From Rhodococcus sp. 1168 (GTDB lineage: Bacteria; Actinomycetota; Actinomycetes; Mycobacteriales; Mycobacteriaceae): a DNA stretch of 64,000 nucleotides. The notes beneath the pieces are model-generated. The model made no database searches. It was not told the origin of the DNA and was given only the letters and a program-made list of their open reading frames with translations. Position numbers and translations under genes: made by a program. The stretch spans positions 5,001 to 69,000 of the forward strand of contig NZ_MKKY01000090.1 of assembly GCF_002091955.1 (NCBI RefSeq), written 5' to 3'. Below, one piece after another: positions 40,141 through 47,617 of the stretch; within the stretch, counting starts at the first letter, position 1, and the number at the start of each line of letters is the position of its first letter.

Positions 40141-40731
40141 ATGGCTCCGACACGCTGGCAGATCGACAACACCGAGGACCAGTCCAGGAAGTACGTCGAA
40201 CGCTTCGCGCGACTTCAAGCGCGAGGCGTCGACCTACACGGCGAGGCGCGGATGGTCGACGCGCTCTTGGCGCCGGGGAGTTCGGTCCTCGACGCGGGCT
40301 GTGGCACAGCCCGTCTCGGTGCCGAACTCGCCCGGCGCGGACACCGAGTCACCGCGGTGGATCTCGATCCGGTCTTCGTCGAAGCCGCACGAGAGCACAC
40401 CGACCTGACGGTTCATCAAGCCGATCTGACCGAACTCGACCTCGGCGAGACATTCGATGCCGTCGTGGTCGCCGGCAACGTGATGGTCTTCATGACACCG
40501 GGCACCGAACGATCGGCTCTCGAGCGGATGACGGCGCACTTGAAGCCCGGAGGAGTCTTCGTCGCCGGATTCGCCACGGACAGGGAGTACACCGTGGAGA
40601 AGTTCGACGCCGACCTCAAGTCGGCCGGCTTACTCCACGAGCATCGCTTCTCGACGTGGGATCTGCGACCGTGGCACGAGAGTGCGGACTGGGCAGTGAC
40701 GGTAGCCAGGGCACCTGCGCTGCTTACCTGA
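40141..40731 (+). CDS. Class I SAM-dependent methyltransferase
   Basis: The 196-aa protein has the Rossmann SAM motif SSVLDAGCGTARLGAELARRGH (motif I, ~46-67 in pieces), acidic VDLDP (motif II) and DAVVVAGNVMVFM (motif IV). The substrate is unknown. It starts 48 bp after the sulfotransferase, and could be the fourth gene of that transcript, or independent. GGTGACGGG before the ATG may act as a ribosome site. Confidence 0.85.
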   Translation: MAPTRWQIDNTEDQSRKYVERFARLQARGVDLHGEARMVDALLAPGSSVLDAGCGTARLGAELARRGHRVTAVDLDPVFVEAAREHTDLTVHQADLTELDLGETFDAVVVAGNVMVFMTPGTERSALERMTAHLKPGGVFVAGFATDREYTVEKFDADLKSAGLLHEHRFSTWDLRPWHESADWAVTVARAPALLT

Positions 40732-40783
40732 TTCCGACGGGTAGAGACGGCATCGCCGCCGCCGCCCATGGGAGGATGGAGGA

Positions 40784-41317
40784 ATGCCAGCGCCATCGCC
40801 ACTTCCCCTCGATCCCATTGCAGAGGCCCACCGTCAGTGGACCGCACATGGATGGGGTGACGTCGCCGACGGAATGGCCGCTGTCACTTCGTTGATGCGG
40901 GCACAGCAGATCATGCTCGCGCGAGTCGAAGAGACGCTCAAGCCCACTGGATTGACGTTCTCCCGCTACGAACTTCTGACCCTGCTGACGTTCACCAAGA
41001 ACGGTGCGCTGCCGATGGCGAAGGCCAGTGCGCGACTGCAGGTGCACCCCACGAGCGTCACCAACGCTGTCGACCGCCTCGAAGCGGCGGGGTACGTGCG
41101 CCGAACACCGCACCCGAGCGATCGTCGAACAACGTTGGTGGAGATCACCGAAGCGGGTCGCACACTGGCCGTCGATGCCACCGAAAAACTCAACGAACAG
41201 GTATTCAGCAAGCCTGGTTTGTCGAAGGAACGACTGACGTCGCTGGTGCGTATTCTTGCCGAACTGAGGCGCACAGCCGGTGACTTCGAGGACATCGGGT
41301 CGTCACCGGCCTGGTGA
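40784..41317 (+). CDS. MarR-family transcriptional regulator
   Basis: The 177-aa protein has the winged helix of MarR proteins: LTFSRYELLTLLTFTKNGALPM, LQVHPTSVTNAVDRLEAAGYVRRTPHPSDRRTTLVEITEAG (in pieces). A strong GGAGG precedes the ATG. It faces the valine-catabolism operon tail to tail across a bidirectional terminator, so position alone does not tie it to that operon. Targets are unknown. Confidence 0.9.
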   Translation: MPAPSPLPLDPIAEAHRQWTAHGWGDVADGMAAVTSLMRAQQIMLARVEETLKPTGLTFSRYELLTLLTFTKNGALPMAKASARLQVHPTSVTNAVDRLEAAGYVRRTPHPSDRRTTLVEITEAGRTLAVDATEKLNEQVFSKPGLSKERLTSLVRILAELRRTAGDFEDIGSSPAW

Positions 41318-41355
41318 ACGGAGCGTGCCCAGCTTCGCTGTATCCACGCACGAAG

Positions 41356-41388
41356 CAGCCCTGCTGTCACTGTCGGACAACAGGGCTG
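41356..41388. terminator. bidirectional hairpin terminator
   Basis: CAGCCCTG (41356-41363) pairs with CAGGGCTG (41381-41388), and TGTC/GACA extends the stem past one mismatch. It sits between the convergent MarR gene and enoyl-CoA hydratase gene. No long T-run follows on either strand. Confidence 0.65.
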
Positions 41389-41398
41389 AACGCATCGG

Positions 41399-42175
41399 TC
41401 ACCGATTGACGAATGTCGCCTTACGCTTGTCGATGAAGGCAGACATGCCTTCCTTCTGATCCTCGGTCGCGAAGGTCGAATGAAACAGCCGACGCTCGAA
41501 CCGAATGCCCTCGGCCAAGGAGGATTCGAACGAACGGTTGACCGCGTCCTTGGCCATCATCGCAATCGGAAGCGACATCTCTGCGATGGTCGTCGCGGTG
41601 GCGATAGCGTCGACGAGCAGGTCTGCGGCGGGTACGATTCGCGAGACGAGCCCCGCTCGCTCGGCCTCGTCGACCTTCATGTTTCGCCCGGTCAGGACCA
41701 TCTCCATCGCCTTGGCCTTACCGACTGCGCGAGTAAGGCGCTGCGACCCACCGATTCCGGGGATGACCCCCAGCTTGATCTCCGGCTGACCGAATACCGC
41801 TGTGTCGGAAGCGATCAGAACATCGCACAGCATCGCCAGCTCGCAGCCGCCACCGAGCGCATATCCCGATACAGCCGCAATGATCGGTGTGCGCGCTGCC
41901 GACAGTCGATCCCAGGCACTGAACAGGTCCTCGGCATAGACGTCCATGTACGACTTCGGCTGCATTTCCTTGATATCGGCACCCGCAGCGAATGCCTTCT
42001 CCGAGCCGGTGATCAGGATAGCTCCGATACCGTGGTCTCCGTCGAGGTCTTCGACCGCGGACACCACCTCGTGCATCAGCTGAGAGTTCAACGCGTTGAG
42101 CGCCTTCGGCCGATTCAGCGTGATGATCCCGACGCGACCTCGCCGCTCCAGAAGAATTGTTTCGTAGTCGCTCAT
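41399..42175 (-). CDS. Enoyl-CoA hydratase
   Basis: The 258-aa crotonase has the oxyanion-hole segments [16 protein letters not shown] and [16 protein letters not shown], and both catalytic glutamates (CELAM and [13 protein letters not shown]). In this operon it would hydrate methacrylyl-CoA to 3-hydroxyisobutyryl-CoA in valine breakdown, although such enzymes accept many short acyl-CoAs. It overlaps mmsB by 4 bp and is the last gene of the operon. Close to the EchA8 group by motif. Confidence 0.93.
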   Translation of the reverse strand: MSDYETILLERRGRVGIITLNRPKALNALNSQLMHEVVSAVEDLDGDHGIGAILITGSEKAFAAGADIKEMQPKSYMDVYAEDLFSAWDRLSAARTPIIAAVSGYALGGGCELAMLCDVLIASDTAVFGQPEIKLGVIPGIGGSQRLTRAVGKAKAMEMVLTGRNMKVDEAERAGLVSRIVPAADLLVDAIATATTIAEMSLPIAMMAKDAVNRSFESSLAEGIRFERRLFHSTFATEDQKEGMSAFIDKRKATFVNR

Positions 42176-43080
42176 TTACTCTCCCCTGTCGAACGTTCGC
42201 GAATGTCGTTGATGATGCCGGAGAAGTCTACGTCCGTTCCACCACCGGATGTTTCCTTGAACTCGGAGTAGAGCTCAGCGGCCTTGAGCCCGAGGACGCC
42301 GTGAACACCGTTGTTGCGCAGCGCATTGGCAGCAAGACCGAGATCTTTGTCCATCAAGGCTGCCGCGAACCCTGGTGTGTAGTCGTTGTTGGCCGGGCTG
42401 GTCGGAACCGGTCCTGGCACAGGACAGTTGGTGGTCAGCGCCCAGCACTGGCCGGACGCGGTGGACGCGACGTCGAACAACGCTTGATTACTGAGCCCAA
42501 GTTTCTCACCGAGCACGAAGGCCTCGCTGATCGCAATCATAGACACCCCGAGGATCATGTTGTTGCAGATCTTGGCGGCTTGGCCGTTGCCCGCGGCGCC
42601 ACAATGCACCACTTTGCGACCCATGACGTCGAGAACAGCTGCAGCCGAGGCGAAGTCCTCTTCGGACCCGCCGACCATGAATGTCAGCGTCCCCGCAGTC
42701 GCACCGCCGACACCACCCGATACCGGAGCGTCGAGACCGCGGTGGCCCGCGTCGTCGACGAGCTTGTGCGCAGCATGCGCGTCGGCGACATCGATGGTCG
42801 AGGAGTCGATGAACAGGGTGCCAGGAGCGGCAACGGGAAGTAGATCCTTGTACAGATCGAGCACGAGCCTGCCGTTGGGCAGCATCGTGATCACGACGTC
42901 GGCGTTCGACACTGCAGCCACGGCCGATTCGACGACGGTCACGCCGTCCTTCGTTGCCTGCTCCAGCGCTGCAGGGACGAGATCGAAGCCCTGAACCGTG
43001 TATCCGGCTTTCACCAGGTTCGCTGCCATCGGTCCGCCCATATGGCCGAGACCGACGAAACCGATCGTGTTCTCACTCAT
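42172..43080 (-). CDS. mmsB: 3-hydroxyisobutyrate dehydrogenase
   Basis: The 302-aa NAD-dependent beta-hydroxyacid dehydrogenase has the Rossmann motif [20 protein letters not shown] (~6-25), the substrate loop [22 protein letters not shown] and the catalytic Lys in [15 protein letters not shown]. It oxidises 3-hydroxyisobutyrate to methylmalonate semialdehyde for MmsA. It overlaps its neighbours on both sides by 4 bp. Confidence 0.95.
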   Translation of the reverse strand: MSENTIGFVGLGHMGGPMAANLVKAGYTVQGFDLVPAALEQATKDGVTVVESAVAAVSNADVVITMLPNGRLVLDLYKDLLPVAAPGTLFIDSSTIDVADAHAAHKLVDDAGHRGLDAPVSGGVGGATAGTLTFMVGGSEEDFASAAAVLDVMGRKVVHCGAAGNGQAAKICNNMILGVSMIAISEAFVLGEKLGLSNQALFDVASTASGQCWALTTNCPVPGPVPTSPANNDYTPGFAAALMDKDLGLAANALRNNGVHGVLGLKAAELYSEFKETSGGGTDVDFSGIINDIRERSTGESK

Positions 43081-44135
43081 CGCTGCCCTCCAAGTTCGTT
43101 GCTCAATCCCAGTTCAGCGGCACCCAAGGGGGCAAAATAGCGATCGACGTCCTCGCTGGTGACGTCGGTTAGCGTCGGCGGAGACCACTTCGGGTTTCTG
43201 TCCTTCTCCACCACCTGTGCTCGGATTCCCTCGACGAGGTCATGTGAATGCAGACTTGCCGAGGACACCCGATATTCGTCGTCGAGCACCTCCTCGAGCG
43301 AAGCCGCATCGGCTGCCCGTCGCAGCGACTTCAGCGTGACCTTCAGCGCGACCGGTGACTTCGATTCGATATCGTCGGCAGCCTTGTGTGCGTCAGGTAC
43401 CTCACTGCGCCGCAAGCGGTCCACGATCTCTTCGACGGTAGCGGCGCTGTACGCAGCGTCGATCCAGCTGCGTGCCGCGACCAGGCTCGACGTGGGTGCT
43501 GGTTCGGTGAACGAAGCCAACGCGTTCTCGAGTGTTCCGCTCTCGAGTACAGCGTAGAAGTCCGGCAACTTGTCGGAGGGGATGTAGTGATCGGCGAGCC
43601 CTGCCGCGATGGCGTCACCTGCACCCATGCGGGCGGTGGTGAGGCCGAGGTGTGTTCCCAATTCTCCGGGGGCACGGGAGAGCAGAAACGTCCCGCCGAC
43701 GTCGGGGATGAAACCGATACCGACCTCGGGCATCGCGATCTTCGAGCGGTCGGTCACGATGCGGGTGTTGGCGTGGGCGGACAGGCCGACACCGCCGCCC
43801 ATCACCACCCCGTCCATGATTGCCACGTACGGCTTGGGGAATCGAGCGATAGCCGCATTGAGGATGTACTCGTCGCGCCAGAAGACCTTCGACCCGCTAC
43901 CGCCCTCTTTGGCGTCGTGGTAGATCGAGACGATGTCACCACCGGCGCACAAGCCACGTTCGCCTGCGCCGGTGAGGAGCACCAACTCGACCTTGTCGTC
44001 GACGGCCCACTTCTCGAGCTGTGTCGCGATGTCGAGCACCATCGCGTGATTCAACGCGTTGATAGCTTTCGGACGGTTGAGCGTGATTCGGCCGACGCCA
44101 CCGCGCAGGTCGAACAACACCTCGGGTTCGCTCAT
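43077..44135 (-). CDS. 3-hydroxyisobutyryl-CoA hydrolase
   Basis: The 352-aa crotonase-fold thioesterase releases 3-hydroxyisobutyrate from its CoA ester. Diagnostic pieces are GAGERGLCAGGDIVSIYHDA, MDGVVMGGGVGLSAHANTRI and MPEVGIGFIPDVGGTFLLSR, plus the ~90-aa C-terminal extension that separates the hydrolases from plain hydratases. I chose the ATG at 44135, which overlaps the acyl-CoA dehydrogenase stop by 4 bp. A longer frame upstream is not conserved. Confidence 0.94.
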   Translation of the reverse strand: MSEPEVLFDLRGGVGRITLNRPKAINALNHAMVLDIATQLEKWAVDDKVELVLLTGAGERGLCAGGDIVSIYHDAKEGGSGSKVFWRDEYILNAAIARFPKPYVAIMDGVVMGGGVGLSAHANTRIVTDRSKIAMPEVGIGFIPDVGGTFLLSRAPGELGTHLGLTTARMGAGDAIAAGLADHYIPSDKLPDFYAVLESGTLENALASFTEPAPTSSLVAARSWIDAAYSAATVEEIVDRLRRSEVPDAHKAADDIESKSPVALKVTLKSLRRAADAASLEEVLDDEYRVSSASLHSHDLVEGIRAQVVEKDRNPKWSPPTLTDVTSEDVDRYFAPLGAAELGLSNELGGQR

Positions 44136-45271
44136 GCTGCTCCCACAATCGAGCGAGCCACGACGACTCGCATAATCTCGTTGGTCCCCTCGAGGATCTG
44201 ATGGACACGAAGGTCTCGGACGATCTTCTCCACACCGTACTCCGCTAGGTAGCCGTAGCCACCGAGCAACTGCAACGCTGCGTTGGCGACGCCGAATCCG
44301 GTGTCGGTTCCGAATCTCTTTGCCATAGCGCAGAGTTCGACCTTGTCCTCGGCACCGGTCTGCAACGCCTCCGCAGCTCGCCACAGCAGAGTTCGGGCGG
44401 CTTCGAGCTCGGTCTTCATATCTGCCAGTCGGAACTGCAGGGCCTGCGCGTCGAGCAACCGATTGCCGAAGGCCTTGCGCTCGGCCAGGTAGGACACCGC
44501 TTTGTCGAAAGCGCTCTGTGCGCCACCGATCGAGCAGGCGGCAATGTTCAGGCGGCCGCCGTTGAGCCCGTTCATCGCGATGCGGAAACCGTCGCCCTCG
44601 TTTCCGAGGACGTTGGCGGCCGGGACACGGACGTCCTCGAAGACGACCTGCCGGGTCGGCTGAGCATTCCAACCCATCTTCTTCTCGTTCGCCCCGAACG
44701 ACAGGCCCGCGGAGTCCTTCGGTACGACGATTGCCGAAATACCCTTGGGGCCGGCTTCACCCGTTCGCGCCATCACGACGTAGACCTCGGATACCCCTGC
44801 CCCGGAGATGAACTGCTTCACTCCGTTGAGGATGTAGTCGTCACCGTCGCGCACAGCCTTGGTCGTCAGTGCCGCAGCGTCGGATCCGGCACCTGGTTCG
44901 GTGAGGCAGTAACTTCCGAGCTGGTCCATCGCGCAGAGCCCCGGCACCCACTGACGACGTTGCTCGTCGTTGCCATAGGTGTCGATCATCCACGTCACCA
45001 TGTTGTGGATGGAGATGTAGGCCGCGATCGACGGATCACCGGTGGCGAGTTGTTCGAAGATGCGCACGGCGTCGACGCGCGTCAGGCCCGACCCACCGAC
45101 ATCCTCACCGATATAGATTCCGCCCATACCCAGGCCGGCAGCTTTGCGCAGTACGTCGACGGGAAAGTGCTTGTTCTGATCCCATTCGACGGCCTTCGGA
45201 GCCAGGAACTCGTCGGCGAAGTCGCGTACTGTTTCGTTGATCGCCCGTTCGTCCTCGGTCAATGTGAACAC
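44132..45271 (-). CDS. Acyl-CoA dehydrogenase (probable isobutyryl-CoA dehydrogenase)
   Basis: The 379-aa FAD enzyme has YCLTEPGAGSDAAAL (FAD/substrate site), KMGWNAQPTRQVVFEDVRVP, and the C-terminal LLGGYGYLAEYGVEKIVRDLRVHQILEGTNEI, where the Glu of the YGVEK or EGTNE segment is the expected catalytic base. Placed between mmsA and the hydroxyisobutyryl-CoA hydrolase, it most likely oxidises isobutyryl-CoA to methacrylyl-CoA. The start is GTG 45271. Confidence 0.93.
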   Translation of the reverse strand: MFTLTEDERAINETVRDFADEFLAPKAVEWDQNKHFPVDVLRKAAGLGMGGIYIGEDVGGSGLTRVDAVRIFEQLATGDPSIAAYISIHNMVTWMIDTYGNDEQRRQWVPGLCAMDQLGSYCLTEPGAGSDAAALTTKAVRDGDDYILNGVKQFISGAGVSEVYVVMARTGEAGPKGISAIVVPKDSAGLSFGANEKKMGWNAQPTRQVVFEDVRVPAANVLGNEGDGFRIAMNGLNGGRLNIAACSIGGAQSAFDKAVSYLAERKAFGNRLLDAQALQFRLADMKTELEAARTLLWRAAEALQTGAEDKVELCAMAKRFGTDTGFGVANAALQLLGGYGYLAEYGVEKIVRDLRVHQILEGTNEIMRVVVARSIVGAA

Positions 45272-45277
45272 CGGCGG

Positions 45278-46783
45278 TCAGTCCATGTTCGGGATGACGA
45301 AGTGGTTCGCAGTCTCTTCTTTTTTGCCCGAAGGCCAACGCTGCGTGACCGTCTTGGTCTTGGTGTAGAAGCGAATCGAATCGGGTCCGTGCTGGTTCAG
45401 ATCGCCGAATCCCGAACGCTTCCAACCACCGAAGGTGTGGTACGCGATCGGCACCGGAATCGGGACGTTTACGCCGACCATGCCGACCTGAACGCGTGAG
45501 CAGAAATCACGCGCGGTGTCGCCGTCGCGAGTGAAGATCGAGACACCGTTGCCGTACTCGTGTTCGGACGGCAGACGCAGTGCATCCTCGTAATTCTTGG
45601 CGCGGACGACGATCAGGACGGGTCCGAAGATCTCTTCCTTGTAGATGCGCATGTCCGTCGTCACCTTGTCGAACAGTGTTGCGCCGGCGAAGAATCCGTT
45701 CTCGTGACCCGCGAGCTCGAAGCCGCGCCCGTCGACGACGAGTTCGGCACCCTCGTCGACGCCGATTTGGGTGTAGTCGTTGACTCGCTTCAGTGCATCG
45801 CTACCGACGAGTGGACCGAAGTCCGCGTTCTCGTCGTCGCTGCGGCCGATCTTCAGGTTCTTGACCCGCTCGGTCAGCTTGGCCACCAGTGCGTCGGCCG
45901 TCTCTTCACCGACCGGAACAGCAACCGATATCGCCATGCAGCGCTCACCCGCCGAGCCGTACGCGGCACCGAGAAGTGCGTCGGCGACCTGGTCGAGATC
46001 GGCGTCGGGCATGATCAGGGCGTGGTTCTTGGCGCCGCCGAAGCACTGCGCACGCTTGCCGTTCTTGGCGGCGGTCTCGTAGATGTACTGCGCGATCGGC
46101 GTGGAGCCGACGAAACCGATGGCCTTGACGCGATCGTCGTTCAGTAGGACGTCGACGGCGTTCTTTCCACCGTTGACGACGTTGAAGACGCCCGGCGGCA
46201 GACCTGCTTCGAGGAACAGTTCGGCCAGCTTGAGCGGCACCGAGGGGTCGCGCTCGGAAGGCTTGAGAATGAATGCGTTGCCGGTAGCGATGGCTGGGCC
46301 GGCCTTCCACAGCGGGATCATGGCGGGGAAGTTGAACGGGGTGATACCTGCAACAACGCCGAGCGGCTGACGCATGGAGTAGACGTCGATGCCCCCACCG
46401 GCACCCTCGGTGTATTCGCCCTTGAGCAGGTGCGGAACACCGATCGCGAACTCGATCACCTCGAGCCCACGCTGGACGTCACCCTTGGCGTCTGCGACAG
46501 TTTTGCCGTGCTCGCTCGAGAGCAACCGGGCCAGCTCGTCCATGTCCCGGTTGATGAGCTCGACGAACTTCATCAGGATGCGGGCGCGACGCTGCGGATT
46601 CCACTTGGCCCATTCGACCTGGGCTTTCTCTGCGTCCGCGATCACAGCCTCGACCTCGGCATCACTGGCCAGCGGCACGAGTGCCTGCACCTCGCCGGTG
46701 TTCGGATCGAAAACGTCACCGAAGTTGCCCGAGGTGCCGGAGACGTGCTTGCCGCCGATGAAGTGCGAGAGCTCGCGTGTCAT
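45278..46783 (-). CDS. mmsA: Methylmalonate-semialdehyde dehydrogenase (acylating)
   Basis: The 501-aa CoA-acylating aldehyde dehydrogenase turns methylmalonate semialdehyde into propionyl-CoA. Family signatures are GVVAGITPFNFPAMIPLWK, AIGFVGSTPIAQYIYE, FGGAKNHALIMPDAD and the nucleophile Cys in GSAGERCMAISVAVPVG. I chose ATG 46783, preceded by GGACGGA at ~4 nt. The frame runs 57 nt further upstream across the promoter. First gene of the valine operon. Confidence 0.95.
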   Translation of the reverse strand: MTRELSHFIGGKHVSGTSGNFGDVFDPNTGEVQALVPLASDAEVEAVIADAEKAQVEWAKWNPQRRARILMKFVELINRDMDELARLLSSEHGKTVADAKGDVQRGLEVIEFAIGVPHLLKGEYTEGAGGGIDVYSMRQPLGVVAGITPFNFPAMIPLWKAGPAIATGNAFILKPSERDPSVPLKLAELFLEAGLPPGVFNVVNGGKNAVDVLLNDDRVKAIGFVGSTPIAQYIYETAAKNGKRAQCFGGAKNHALIMPDADLDQVADALLGAAYGSAGERCMAISVAVPVGEETADALVAKLTERVKNLKIGRSDDENADFGPLVGSDALKRVNDYTQIGVDEGAELVVDGRGFELAGHENGFFAGATLFDKVTTDMRIYKEEIFGPVLIVVRAKNYEDALRLPSEHEYGNGVSIFTRDGDTARDFCSRVQVGMVGVNVPIPVPIAYHTFGGWKRSGFGDLNQHGPDSIRFYTKTKTVTQRWPSGKKEETANHFVIPNMD

Positions 46784-46823
46784 GAGATCCGTCCTAACCG
46801 ATACGAGAAGATGATGTGTTGTC

Positions 46824-46853
46824 ATCCTATAGTCGGACATCCATGTATGTCTA
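46824..46853 (-). promoter_or_regulatory. mmsA operon promoter
   Basis: On the minus strand TAGACA (46848-46853), an 18-nt spacer and TAGGAT (46824-46829) form a good housekeeping promoter. It lies 40 bp before the mmsA ATG and a few bases past the end of the SWIM gene. A small inverted repeat ACATCCATGT (46837-46846) lies in the spacer and might be an operator. Confidence 0.5.
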
Positions 46854-46858
46854 GAGGC

Positions 46859-47617
46859 TTACTCGCCCAACCTCCGATAGAAGCCCACGAGATCGGCGAC
46901 AGCGGAGCTGACCTCGAACTCCTCGTAGCCACCCGAGCGGAAGGCACGACGCAGGATCAACGGGTCGAGATCGTCGATCGCCGGAGAAAACTCGACACGC
47001 GGCAAGGACGGAAACGGCATCTCGTTGCCGAACCAGTCCTCACGATCGAACTCGACCTCGGATTCCCCGACATCCTCGATCAACATTTCCAGATCGACGC
47101 CACGCAACGTCAGAATCGTCGCCGCCGAAGCGTCGATGTGCTCGGCCGCGATATACATCAGCGCGGCCGCATGCTTGCACGGCCACCCGTCGTCCGGGCA
47201 TGTGCAATCGAAATCGAGCTGCCCCTTGTCGTGCGGCAGAAGCGTCGAGGCAAGCTCCTGTGGGATCGCATTGGACGCAAGTTCCGCGAGCATCCCCGGA
47301 TTGGAGCGCACCCTGCCCACCAGAGCCGAAACCTCGCCCTGTGACAGCGGATCCACGGTCACCGATGCCGAGAACGGTTCGAGCTGACTTCCCTGAACCT
47401 CGCCGTAGATCTGACCGCGTTCGACCCCGAGCGTCAGCACCTGACCACCTCTGGCATACGTACGCCCCCGCGCAATCCGACCCGGATCTGCCAGCTCTTC
47501 CATGACGGTGACGAAGTGGCGGCCCCACCAGGTCTGCCCGAAAGCTCCACGCTTGTTCTGTGATTCTATGCCGCCCTTGACTTTACGACGTCTACCGTAC
47601 TGACCGAAGTCCGCCAT
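46859..47617 (-). CDS. SWIM zinc-finger protein
   Basis: The 252-aa protein has a SWIM zinc-binding motif, FDCTCPDDGWPCKHAAALMY (~134-153), giving CxCx(n)CxH ligands. The N-terminal FGQTWWGRHFVTVMEELADPGRIARGRTYARGG (in pieces) and the C-terminal LILRRAFRSGGYEEFEV are typical of bacterial proteins paired with SNF2 ATPases. SWIM domains bind DNA or proteins. ATG 47617 overlaps the SNF2 stop as TGATG, with GGGGGAG upstream, so the two are co-translated and probably act together. Confidence 0.9.
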   Translation of the reverse strand: MADFGQYGRRRKVKGGIESQNKRGAFGQTWWGRHFVTVMEELADPGRIARGRTYARGGQVLTLGVERGQIYGEVQGSQLEPFSASVTVDPLSQGEVSALVGRVRSNPGMLAELASNAIPQELASTLLPHDKGQLDFDCTCPDDGWPCKHAAALMYIAAEHIDASAATILTLRGVDLEMLIEDVGESEVEFDREDWFGNEMPFPSLPRVEFSPAIDDLDPLILRRAFRSGGYEEFEVSSAVADLVGFYRRLGE

